Shown: one piece after another, positions 32,878 to 40,959 of the stretch | Numbering within the stretch: position 1 is the first letter of the stretch | Layout: each line of letters starts with the position of its first letter | NCBI RefSeq assembly: GCF_900113865.1 | Contig: NZ_FOQY01000030.1 | Coordinates: 1 to 64,000, forward strand | Reading direction: 5' to 3' | DNA length: 64,000 nt | Source: Streptosporangium canum | Lineage (GTDB): Bacteria > Actinomycetota > Actinomycetes > Streptosporangiales > Streptosporangiaceae | Notes under the pieces: model-generated | Told to the model about the DNA's origin: nothing | The model's database searches: none | The model's input: the letters and a program-made list of their open reading frames with translations, nothing else | Made by a program: the position numbers and the translations under genes

Positions 32878-34101
32878 ATGTCGGACACCGTGGTCGTCGT
32901 CGGAGCCGGGCTCGCCGGTCTGTCATGCGCGGTACGGCTGCACGCCGCAGGGGTGCCGGTCCGGGTCGTCGAGGCCGCCGGGGAGGTGGGCGGGCGGGTG
33001 CGCACCGACATCGTGGACGGCTTCCGGCTGGACCGCGGTTTCCAGGTGTTCAACACCGCCTACCCGGAGGCCGGCCGGGTCCTCGACATCGGCGCCCTGG
33101 ATCTGGGGGTGATCGCCTCGGGGCTGATCGTCTTCGACCGGGGGCGGCGGGAGCGTTTCATGCTGCCCTGGCGGCATCCCGAGCACGCGCTCAGCGGGGT
33201 GCTGGCGGATGTGGGGTCGCCGCGCGACAAGGCCGCCCTGGCCGCGCTGACGGCACGGGACATCGCCTTCCCCGCCGACCGGCTGCGCGGCGGCACCGAA
33301 CGCACCACGGAGGCGGAGCTGCGGCACTGGGGCATCTCGTCCAAGATGATCGACAAGCTGCTCCGCCCCTTCCTGTCCGGAGTGGTGCTCGAACGGGAGC
33401 TCCAGACCTCCAGCCGGTTCTTCCACCTGCTCTGGCGGGCCTTCGCCCGGGGCACGATCGGGCTGCCCGCGCTCGGCATGGGGGAGATCCCCCGCCAGCT
33501 CGCCGCCCGCCTCCCGGCCGAGGCGCTGTCACTGGGCACCCCGGTCGCGGCGGTGACGGAGGACGGGGTGAGGACGGCCGGGGGCGAGACGATCCCGGCC
33601 CGCGCGGTCGTCGTGGCGACCGACCCGGCCGCGGCGGCCGGTCTCTGTCCCGGGCTGAGGATCCCGGAGATGCGCGCGGTGACGACCTTCTACCACGTCG
33701 CCGCCCGCTCCCCGCTGGGAGAGCCCACGCAGATCGTCGACGCCGAGGGCCTGGTCACCGACACCCTGGTCGTCACCGACGTCGCGCCCGGATACTCCCC
33801 GGACGGCCGCGCCCTGATCTCCACCTCGCTCCTGGGGGTCCTGTCCGACGCCGACGAGCCGGGGGTCCGGTCACGGCTGGCCCAGATCTACGGGACGGAC
33901 ACCTCCGCCTGGCGGCACCTGGCGACCTATCCGATCGAGGCCGCGCTGCCCGCGATGACGCCGCCCTTCCCGCTGCGCCGGCCGGTCCGTCTCGCGCCCG
34001 GCCGCTACGTGTGCGGCGATCATCGCGACACCGGCTCCCAGCAGGGGGCCCTGGTCTCCGGCCGGCGTGCCGCCGACGCCGTACTGGCCGATCTGGGCTG
34101 A
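32878..34101 (+). CDS. FAD-dependent amine oxidase/phytoene desaturase-like oxidoreductase
   Basis: 407 aa. The N-terminal Rossmann loop VVVGAGLAGLSCAVRLHAAG (residues 5-24) and the motif VGGRVRTDIVDGFRLDRGFQ (41-60) are diagnostic of the flavin amine oxidase superfamily. The C-terminal FAD segment is YVCGDHRDTGSQQGALVSGRRAAD, quoted in part. AGGGGG precedes the start. The substrate is not evident. Confidence 0.87.
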   Translation: MSDTVVVVGAGLAGLSCAVRLHAAGVPVRVVEAAGEVGGRVRTDIVDGFRLDRGFQVFNTAYPEAGRVLDIGALDLGVIASGLIVFDRGRRERFMLPWRHPEHALSGVLADVGSPRDKAALAALTARDIAFPADRLRGGTERTTEAELRHWGISSKMIDKLLRPFLSGVVLERELQTSSRFFHLLWRAFARGTIGLPALGMGEIPRQLAARLPAEALSLGTPVAAVTEDGVRTAGGETIPARAVVVATDPAAAAGLCPGLRIPEMRAVTTFYHVAARSPLGEPTQIVDAEGLVTDTLVVTDVAPGYSPDGRALISTSLLGVLSDADEPGVRSRLAQIYGTDTSAWRHLATYPIEAALPAMTPPFPLRRPVRLAPGRYVCGDHRDTGSQQGALVSGRRAADAVLADLG

Positions 34102-34281
34102 TCGATCCGAGCCGGTCGGCGGGCCGACATCTCTTCATACAGGGAGATATGTGGTCAAGAGTCATGCTATGGGGCATTTAACGTGACATCGGAGGGCATT
34201 GATCTACGAAAGATCGATGAGCGACTCGGGGCCCGGCGGATGGGTCCAGGAGGACTCATCCGTCCATCCAAGGAGATCACT

Positions 34282-34971
34282 GTGAAGAAGAAGTCTCTTC
34301 TCGCCTCGGCTCTGACCGCGCTGGCCCTGGCCGCCGCCCCGGGCGCCGCCCAGGCGGTCACCACGGGTTCCATCCTCCGGGTCTCTCCCACGCCCATGCC
34401 CACCGACATGACCTCCGAGTCGCCCACCGACATGACCTCGGAATCGCCCGGCGGCTCGGAATCGCCCGGCGGCGCCATGACCAAACCCTTCGGCCCGGGC
34501 TGTTCCTCCCTGCCCACCACCGGCGCGGGCAGCCTGGAGAGCATGGCCAAGGAACCGGTCGCCACCGCGGCGTCCCACAACCCGCAGCTCTCCACCCTGG
34601 TCGAGGCGGTCAAGAAGGCCGGGCTGACCGACAAGTTGAACTCCGCCAAGGAGATCACGGTGTTCGCCCCCACCAACGAGGCGTTCAGCAAGATCCCGAA
34701 GGAGATGCTCGACAAGGTCCTGTCCGACAAGGCACAGCTCACCAAGATCCTCTCCTACCACGTCGTCGAGGGGAAGAAGACCCCCGAGGAGCTCACCGAG
34801 GCGACGCTGAGCACGCTCTCGGGCGGCACGCTGACCGTCAAGGGCTCCGGTGAGGACTACATGGTCAACGACGAGGCCAAGGTCCTGTGCGGCAACATCC
34901 AGACCGCCAACGCCACCGTCTACCTGATCGACGCGGTTCTGCTGCCCACCGCCGGGGCGTCGCCGAGCTGA
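34282..34971 (+). CDS. Secreted fasciclin (FAS1) domain protein
   Basis: 229 aa from the GTG at 34282, chosen for AAGGAG 7 nt upstream and because it gives a proper signal peptide (KKK then a hydrophobic core ending AAQA, residues 2-26). A short Pro/Ser/Thr linker contains a tandem PTDMTSES repeat. One FAS1 domain (about 85-225) has STLVEAVKKAGL and the conserved TVFAPTNEAFSKIP, as in mycobacterial MPT70/MPT83. Such proteins are thought to mediate surface adhesion or interactions. A strong hairpin follows the gene. Confidence 0.9.
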   Translation: MKKKSLLASALTALALAAAPGAAQAVTTGSILRVSPTPMPTDMTSESPTDMTSESPGGSESPGGAMTKPFGPGCSSLPTTGAGSLESMAKEPVATAASHNPQLSTLVEAVKKAGLTDKLNSAKEITVFAPTNEAFSKIPKEMLDKVLSDKAQLTKILSYHVVEGKKTPEELTEATLSTLSGGTLTVKGSGEDYMVNDEAKVLCGNIQTANATVYLIDAVLLPTAGASPS

Positions 34972-34978
34972 GCGGGTG

Positions 34979-35005
34979 GAGGGGCGCCCTTCGCGGGTGC
35001 CCCTC
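34979..35005 (+). terminator. Hairpin terminator after the fasciclin gene
   Basis: Arms GAGGGGCGCCC and GGGTGCCCCTC pair with one G-U and enclose TTCGC, a stable loop, 8 nt after the fasciclin stop. Confidence 0.65.
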
Positions 35006-35082
35006 ACCGTGTCCTTCCGCCGATGACGAGTACCGCGCCCATCCACGGGTAGCCGGCGCGGTACACGGAGAAGGGAAGCGGC

Positions 35083-36726
35083 ATGGGTGTGAGGGACGGC
35101 TTCGGGCTGCGGGCGCGGCGGCTGAGGGCGGTGGCCCGCGAGGTCTTCGGGTGGCGGGACCTGCGGCCGGGACAGCTCGAGGCCATGCGCCACCTGCTGG
35201 GCGGCGGCGACGCGCTCGTGGTCATGCCGACCGGCAGCGGCAAGTCCGCCGTCTACCAGGTGCCGGCCCTGCTGCTGGACGGGCCGACGGTGGTCGTCTC
35301 GCCGCTGATCGCGCTCCAGCGCGACCAGGTCGCCGGGCTGCGGGAGGCCGACGCCGGCGGGGCGGTCGCGGTCAACTCCGCGCAGGCCGGCGCCGAGGCC
35401 TCCCTTGAGTCGGTGCGGGCGGGCAGGACCGAGTTCGTCTTCCTCTCGCCCGAGCAGCTCGCCAGGCCCGAGACGGTCGAGCGGCTGCGCGCCGCCCGTC
35501 CCTCGCTGATCGCCATCGACGAGGCCCACTGCGTGTCCGCGTGGGGACACGACTTCCGGCCCGACTACCTGCGGCTGGGACAGGTCATCGAACGGCTCGG
35601 CCACCCCCCGGTGGTGGCGCTGACCGCCACGGCGACCCCGTCGGTCCGCGAGGAGATCGTCACGGCCCTGGGCCTGTCGGACGTCCGCCAGATCGTGCGC
35701 GGCTTCGACCGCCCCAACCTGGACCTGGAGGTCCGCCGGTTCGTCACCCAGGAGGACCTGCGGCGGGCGCTGGTGGAGGACGCCGCCTCCCGTCCCGGGC
35801 TCGGGCTGGTCTACGTCGCCACCCGCCGCGCCGCCGAGGAGTACGCCGCCGCGCTGCGGGAGGCGGGCCGCCGGGTCGAGCCGTACCACGCGGGGATGAA
35901 GGCCGCCGACCGCCACCGCGTCCACGGGATGTTCCGCGATGACGAGCTCGACGTCGTCGTGGCGACCTCGGCGTTCGGCATGGGCATCGACAAGCCGGAT
36001 GTGCGGTTCGTGCTGCACGCCGCTCCACCGGAGTCGCCGGACTCCTACTACCAGGAGATCGGCCGCGCCGGCCGGGACCAGGCCCCGGCATCGGCGGTGC
36101 TGTTCTACCGTCCGGAGGATCTCGGGCTGCGCAGGTTCTTCGCCGGGGGGCGGGCCGACGAGGAGCTCCTGCTGCGGACCGCCACGCTGATCCACGAACA
36201 CGGGGGCGCCGTCCCGGCCGCCGGGCTGCGCGGCCTGCTGGACGTCGGCGCCACCCGGCTGACCCGGGTGGTGAACCTGCTGGAGCGCGCCGGCGCGGTC
36301 GAGGTCACCGGGGAGGGGGACCTGCGCCAGGTCTCCGGCGGCCCCGCGCCGCGGGAGGCCGTCGCGCGCGCCGTCGAACTCGACGACACCCGCCGCCGCA
36401 TCGACGACTCACGCATCGACATGATGCGCGGCTACGCCGAGACCACCGGCTGCCGCCGCAGGTTCCTGCTGGAGTACTTCGGCGAGCCGTACGAGCGCAC
36501 CTGCGGCGACTGCGACACCTGCCGGGCGGGCCTGTCCGCCCCGCCCGAGACCGGCGGCGGGCCCTTCCCGATGCACGCCGGCGTACGGCACAGCAGCTGG
36601 GGCGCCGGGGTGGTGATGAGCAGGGAGGCCGACCGGATCACCGTTCTGTTCGACGAGGTCGGCTACAAGACGCTCTCCCTGGAGGCCGTCGAGCGCGACG
36701 GCCTCCTGGTGGCCGAGTACGTCTAG
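35083..36726 (+). CDS. recQ: ATP-dependent DNA helicase RecQ with a Tudor-like C-terminus
   Basis: 547 aa. Superfamily 2 helicase motifs: Walker A PTGSGKS (49-55), DEAH (146-149), ALTATATP and the motif VI-type QEIGRAGRDQ. The RecQ zinc-binding cysteines C457, C474, C477 and C480 are intact, followed by a winged-helix-free spacer. There is no HRDC domain. Residues about 500-540 (VRHSSWGAGVVMSREADRIT then VLFDEVGYKTLSLEAVE) look like the Tudor/SH3-like C-terminal module of UvrD/PcrA. RecQ unwinds 3'-to-5' in recombination and fork repair. Confidence 0.92.
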   Translation: MGVRDGFGLRARRLRAVAREVFGWRDLRPGQLEAMRHLLGGGDALVVMPTGSGKSAVYQVPALLLDGPTVVVSPLIALQRDQVAGLREADAGGAVAVNSAQAGAEASLESVRAGRTEFVFLSPEQLARPETVERLRAARPSLIAIDEAHCVSAWGHDFRPDYLRLGQVIERLGHPPVVALTATATPSVREEIVTALGLSDVRQIVRGFDRPNLDLEVRRFVTQEDLRRALVEDAASRPGLGLVYVATRRAAEEYAAALREAGRRVEPYHAGMKAADRHRVHGMFRDDELDVVVATSAFGMGIDKPDVRFVLHAAPPESPDSYYQEIGRAGRDQAPASAVLFYRPEDLGLRRFFAGGRADEELLLRTATLIHEHGGAVPAAGLRGLLDVGATRLTRVVNLLERAGAVEVTGEGDLRQVSGGPAPREAVARAVELDDTRRRIDDSRIDMMRGYAETTGCRRRFLLEYFGEPYERTCGDCDTCRAGLSAPPETGGGPFPMHAGVRHSSWGAGVVMSREADRITVLFDEVGYKTLSLEAVERDGLLVAEYV

Positions 36727-36962
36727 AGACCGCCCTGGAGCCGAAAAGGCATCCTGGCCAGGGGGCTGGCAGGACTCGGCTACCTCACTGGGCCGGATGC
36801 CCTGCCAGGCGGGTGAGATGCGACAAGGTCGCGTCTGTGGAGGTCGTGCGGGACCGGATGGTCCGGTCCCTCATCTCCTCGGCCTCGCGCAACTCCTCCA
36901 CGTTCTCCGAGGTGATCCACCGTTCAACGGGATCGGCCCGGTCCGCCCGGACCCTCGGCGGG

Positions 36963-37781
36963 TCAGCCGTCGGTCTTGCGGGCGACCCCGGCCACCGTCC
37001 AGGTCCTCTCCGGGCGCTGGGCGGCGAGCGGGTTGTCGGGACGCCACTGGCGGAGGTAGACCAGGCCCGGGTCGACGAGTTCCAGCCCGTCGAAGAAGCG
37101 CAGCACCTGCTGGCGCGTGCGTGAGGCGTCCTCGCTACGGCCGAGGACCTTGCGGTAGATGTCGACGAGCGGCCCCGCCGCCTCGGGACGGGCGTCGAAG
37201 ACGGCGTGGGCGATGACGAGGTGGCTGCCGACCGCCACCGCGTCGCGCAGCCGGGCGACGCTCTTGAACGGGTCGTCCTCGTCGGGGATGAACTGCAGCG
37301 CGGAGGTGATCAGGAGGGCCACCGGCCGCTCCAGATCGATGAGCCGCCGCAGCTCGGGGTCCGCGAGCAGCTCGTCGGGGTGGAGCACGTCGCCCCTGAC
37401 GGCGGCGGTGCGGGGGTCGGTGGCCAGCAGGGCCAGGGAGTGGGAGAGCACGACCGGGTCGTCGGCGACGTAGACCACGCGTGCGGCGGGCTCAAGGGAC
37501 TGCGCGACCTGGTGGACGTTGTGCTGGGTGGGGAGTCCCGCGCCTATGGTGAGGAACTGCGTGATGCCCTGCCCGACGAGATGGCGGACCGCCCGGCCGA
37601 GGAAGGCCTGGCCCTCCTTCGCCATCGTCCTGATCTCCGGGGCGATGGCGAGCACCTCCTCGGCGGCCCTGCGGTCGGCCGCGAAGTTGTCCTTGCCGCC
37701 GAGGAAGTAGTCGTTCATCCGGGCGACGTTGGGCACGCTCGTGTCCAGACCTGCCGGTGGCCGCCGGGTCGCGTCGCTCAT
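36963..37781 (-). CDS. S-adenosyl-methyltransferase-like protein (PF04672/DUF574), copy 1
   Basis: 272 aa. The family begins with DTSVPNVARMNDYFLGGKDNFAADR (quoted in part), then the SAM-binding strand FLTIGAGLPTQHNVHQVAQ and VVYVADDPVVLSHS. The proteins are abundant in Streptosporangiales and Streptomyces and mostly uncharacterised; a SAM-dependent small-molecule methyltransferase role is assumed. GAGGAGA precedes the ATG. A paralogue lies immediately upstream in the same orientation. Confidence 0.88.
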   Translation of the reverse strand: MSDATRRPPAGLDTSVPNVARMNDYFLGGKDNFAADRRAAEEVLAIAPEIRTMAKEGQAFLGRAVRHLVGQGITQFLTIGAGLPTQHNVHQVAQSLEPAARVVYVADDPVVLSHSLALLATDPRTAAVRGDVLHPDELLADPELRRLIDLERPVALLITSALQFIPDEDDPFKSVARLRDAVAVGSHLVIAHAVFDARPEAAGPLVDIYRKVLGRSEDASRTRQQVLRFFDGLELVDPGLVYLRQWRPDNPLAAQRPERTWTVAGVARKTDG

Positions 37782-37904
37782 GGGTCATCTCCTCGGTTGC
37801 CTGTGAGACTAAAGAACAGTGGCGTCCGTGGGTAGATGGCAAGCTGTGGGCAATGCGAGAAATATGTTGATTGTTCTGTAAGGTCCGCTGTCCCGCGCGG
37901 CCTG

Positions 37905-38720
37905 CTATTCCTTGCGTCCGACCCCGCCGACGACCCACACGGAGTCGGGCCGGTGGAGCGCGATCCCGTCGGGTCGCCACCGGGGCACATAGACGAGTCC
38001 GGGTTCGACGAGAGTGAGCCCGTCGAAGAAACGCCCGACGTCGGCCTTGGTGCGCAGGTTGTCACGGCGGGGGCCGGTGACCGAGCCCCGGTCCTGGTAG
38101 AGGGCGGCGAGCTTCGCGGTCGTCTCCGGGCGCAGGTCGCTGACCGCGTGGGAGAGGGCCACGTAGCTGCCCGGCGCGATCGCCTTCTGGAGTTCGGTGA
38201 CGATCTGCATGGCCAGGACGTCGTCGGTGACGTCCTGCAGGAGCGAGAAGAGAAGGACCGCCACGGGCCGGTCGAGGTCGATCATGCCGGTGAGCCGCGG
38301 GTTGGAGAGCAGCCGCTCCGGATCGCGCGCGTCGGCCTCGACCACGGTGGTCAGGAGGTCGTCCTGGAGCAGGGCCTGGGCGTGGACGACGACCATCGGA
38401 TCGTTGTCGACGTAGACCACCCGCGCGTCGGGCGCGACGGCGTGGACCATCTCGTGCACGTTGCCCTGGGTCGGCAGGCCGCAGCCGATGTCGATGAACT
38501 GCCGGATGCCGGATTCGGCGAGGAAACGGACCGCCCGGCCGAGGAAGCGGCGGCCCTCCCGGGACATCGCGGGGAGCTCCGGCGCGAGCGCGAGCGCGAT
38601 CTGCGCGGCCGCGCGGTCGGCGGCGAAGTTGTCCTTGCCGCCCAGGAAGTAGTCGGCTATCCGCCCGGCGTTGGGGATCGTGGGGTCGAACGTGAGGCGT
38701 CCGGTCTTCGACGGCACCAT
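37905..38720 (-). CDS. S-adenosyl-methyltransferase-like protein (PF04672/DUF574), copy 2
   Basis: 271 aa from the ATG at 38720, chosen because GGAGG lies 5 nt upstream and the length then equals that of copy 1; a longer frame begins at 38759. Same architecture: PTIPNAGRIADYFLGGKDNF, FIDIGCGLPTQGNVHEMVH and VVYVDNDPMVV. The two copies differ at many positions, so the duplication is not recent. There are 123 nt between the genes, enough for separate promoters. Confidence 0.88.
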   Translation of the reverse strand: MVPSKTGRLTFDPTIPNAGRIADYFLGGKDNFAADRAAAQIALALAPELPAMSREGRRFLGRAVRFLAESGIRQFIDIGCGLPTQGNVHEMVHAVAPDARVVYVDNDPMVVVHAQALLQDDLLTTVVEADARDPERLLSNPRLTGMIDLDRPVAVLLFSLLQDVTDDVLAMQIVTELQKAIAPGSYVALSHAVSDLRPETTAKLAALYQDRGSVTGPRRDNLRTKADVGRFFDGLTLVEPGLVYVPRWRPDGIALHRPDSVWVVGGVGRKE

Positions 38721-38893
38721 GACATCCTCCATCCGGCCGGCGCGGGTTTCAGCGGACAATATCCATCATTCGCCGAACATGAGACATATTCGCGCAAATC
38801 GCCGCTCCGGTGGGGGCGGGGCGTCCGCCGTTCGCCGCTCCGGTGGGGGTGAAGCGTCCGCCGTTCACCGTTCCGCTGTCGGTGGGGCGTCTG

Positions 38894-39472
38894 TCAGTGG
38901 CACGCCTCCAGGTGGCGTGCGGCCCTGGAGGGGACGGCGAACGCGGCCCACACCGCCTTGCCCCGGCTCTCCAGGGGCGCCCACCCCCACATCTCGCTGA
39001 CTCCCTGGACGAGCTGCAGCCCGCGGCCGTTCTCCGCCTCGTAGTCGGGCTCACGCAGGCTGGGGCCCTGGTCGCTGGGATCGGTGACCGCGCACAGCAC
39101 CGAACGCTCGGTGTGGCAGAGGATGACTCTGACGTCCTGCGCGGAGCGGCCGCCCCCGTCCCGTACGCCGTGACGCACGGCGTTGGTCACCAGCTCGGAG
39201 ACCACCACACCGGTGTCGTCGATCAGCGGGGCCAGTTCCCAGGAGCGCAGCGCGGCGGAGGTGAACTCGCGGGCGGTCCGTGCCGCGAGGGGGGCGTGGC
39301 GCAGGCTCCGCACCGCCATCCGCAGATGGTCGACGTGGCTGTCGCCGTCCGCCCAGGGCGGCAGCCCGCTCGGGGGGAGCACGTGATCGAGCATTGACAA
39401 CCACCGTTCCCACCCACCGATCTCTGTCCGGATGGGTGTGGCTTGGGTTTGATGTCGCGGGTGACCAGTCAT
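38894..39472 (-). CDS. Histidine-kinase-like ATPase domain protein (anti-sigma/RsbW type)
   Basis: 192 aa, or 166 aa if translation starts at the ATG at 39394; neither start has a decisive ribosome site. The GHKL ATPase N-box is VVVSELVTNAVRHG and the G-box is ENGRGLQLVQGVSEMWG. Single-domain proteins of this kind act as anti-sigma factor kinases or regulatory ATPases in actinomycetes and are often encoded beside DUF397/XRE pairs, as here. The partner is unknown. Confidence 0.85.
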   Translation of the reverse strand: MTGHPRHQTQATPIRTEIGGWERWLSMLDHVLPPSGLPPWADGDSHVDHLRMAVRSLRHAPLAARTAREFTSAALRSWELAPLIDDTGVVVSELVTNAVRHGVRDGGGRSAQDVRVILCHTERSVLCAVTDPSDQGPSLREPDYEAENGRGLQLVQGVSEMWGWAPLESRGKAVWAAFAVPSRAARHLEACH

Positions 39473-39558
39473 CGGTGACCTTGGGGAGGCGGGAGGAGCG
39501 CGTAACGGGAGCAGTCCGTTTCGTCAATCTTGCCCGTCAAAATGTGCATAAGCAAGTA

Positions 39559-39592
39559 CAGATGCACGTGCATCTGCACAACGCCCTATGCT
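39559..39592 (+). promoter_or_regulatory. Palindromic operator and -10 element upstream of the DUF397 gene
   Basis: The perfect 18-bp palindrome CAGATGCACGTGCATCTG (39559-39576) lies in an AT-rich patch, flanked by further TGTGCA/TGCACA half-sites (39543 and 39575). TATGCT at 39587-39592 would be a -10, placing the palindrome over the -35 position. The downstream XRE regulator is the likely ligand (inference). Confidence 0.5.
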
Positions 39593-39631
39593 TGTACGGG
39601 TGTTTCCCTCCCTAATCGGTGAGAGGCGAGG

Positions 39632-39868
39632 ATGAATCAGCTGCACAACGGCATGTCGGCGACGCTGCTGGACGGCGTCGTCTGGCGCAAGAGCCACTTC
39701 AGCAATCCCAGCGGTAACTGCGTCGAGCTGGCCGTCCTGCCAGGCGGCGGGGTCGCGATCCGCAACTCGCGGGACCCGGAGGGGCCCGCGCTGATCTACA
39801 CCCGCCGCGAGCTCGACGCCTTCGTCCGGGGCGTGAAGGGCGGCGACTTCGACGACCTGATCGTCTGA
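39632..39868 (+). CDS. DUF397 protein
   Basis: 78 aa. The family pattern VVWRKSHFSNPSGNCVELAV and VAIRNSRDPEGPALIYTRRE (partly quoted) is complete. DUF397 proteins are small antitoxin-like or regulatory partners of XRE/DUF5753 regulators in actinomycetes. GGCGAGG precedes the ATG. The XRE gene follows 125 nt downstream on the same strand, the reverse of the more common order. Confidence 0.92.
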   Translation: MNQLHNGMSATLLDGVVWRKSHFSNPSGNCVELAVLPGGGVAIRNSRDPEGPALIYTRRELDAFVRGVKGGDFDDLIV

Positions 39869-39993
39869 TCATCCGAATTGATTGAAGAATAAAATTCTAT
39901 GTGGCCGGGAAGGTATGACCGGAGTACCGTGAAGGCTCGCGACGACCACAAAGAGTGGGCGGGGGCTCGCGTTCCGCGCTCGAAGGAATGTAG

Positions 39994-40899
39994 ATGATCA
40001 CACCTCACGCCGGAGGCGAGCCGGTCCACCCCACCCCCGTGGCCCTGCCGCGGGGGAGTTCGACGGTGCTGAGGATCGTGCTGGGCGCGCAGCTCCGACG
40101 GCTCCGCGAGCAGCGCCACATCACCCTGGAGGCGGCGGGGCACGCCATCCGCGCCTCGCACTCGAAGATCAGCCGCATGGAGCTCGGCAGGGTCGGCTTC
40201 CGGGTGAGGGACGTGGCCGACCTGCTCACGCTGTACGGCGTGACGGACGACGACGAGCGGCAGCCGCTGCTGGCCCTCGTCGAACGGGCCAACGTCACCG
40301 GATGGTGGCACAACTACAACGACATCCTGCCGAGCTGGTTCGAGACGTATGTGGGCCTGGAGGAGTCAGCCACCGGCATCCGCAACTACGAGGTCCAGTT
40401 CGTGCCCGGCCTGCTCCAGAGCGAGGGCTACGCGCGGGCCGTCGTCAAACTGGGGTTCCCGGCCGCGCCCGAGGAGGAGCTGGAGCGGCGCGTGCGGCTG
40501 CGCATGGCGCGCCAGCGCCTCCTGCGCGGCGCCGAGCCGCCGCACCTGTGGGCGGTGCTCGACGAGGCGGTGCTGCGCCGTCCCCTCGGCGGGGCCGAGG
40601 TGATGCGCGAGCAGATCGACCACATCCTCCAGGCGCTCGAACTGCCCAACGTGACCGTCCAGATCGTGCCCTTCAGCGTCGGCGGACACGCCGCGGCCGG
40701 CGGGCCCTTCAGCATCCTGCGCTTCTCCCAGCCCGACCTGCCCGACGTGGTCTACATGGAGCAGCTCACCAGCGCGGTCTACCTCGACAAGCGCGGCGAC
40801 GTGGACCGCTACCTAGAGGTGATGGAACGGCTCTGCATCGAGGCCGAGCCGGCGTCGCGCACACGGGAGATTCTCACCCGGATCCGCGAAGAGCTATAG
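39994..40899 (+). CDS. XRE-family helix-turn-helix regulator with DUF5753 domain
   Basis: 301 aa. An N-terminal helix-turn-helix (LRRLREQRHITLEAAGHAIRASHSKISRMELGR, partly quoted, about 30-62) is followed by the DUF5753 ligand/partner domain (about 110-290) with VQFVPGLLQSEGYARAVV and the typical VTVQIVPFSVGGHAA. Members are WhiJ/AbaA-like developmental or antibiotic regulators paired with DUF397 proteins. GAAGGA precedes the ATG. The ATPase-like gene on the other strand completes a familiar actinomycete trio. Confidence 0.92.
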   Translation: MITPHAGGEPVHPTPVALPRGSSTVLRIVLGAQLRRLREQRHITLEAAGHAIRASHSKISRMELGRVGFRVRDVADLLTLYGVTDDDERQPLLALVERANVTGWWHNYNDILPSWFETYVGLEESATGIRNYEVQFVPGLLQSEGYARAVVKLGFPAAPEEELERRVRLRMARQRLLRGAEPPHLWAVLDEAVLRRPLGGAEVMREQIDHILQALELPNVTVQIVPFSVGGHAAAGGPFSILRFSQPDLPDVVYMEQLTSAVYLDKRGDVDRYLEVMERLCIEAEPASRTREILTRIREEL

Positions 40900-40959
40900 A
40901 AGCGGCCATAAAACGGTCAAGTCGGCAACCGTCCCGGCCCGCCGTACGAAGATGGTCGG

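Noticed and set aside
34183..34281. Longer N-terminus for the fasciclin protein
   Set aside because: The additional 33 residues lack a signal and precede a perfect AAGGAG ribosome site; starting at 34282 gives a normal secretion signal.
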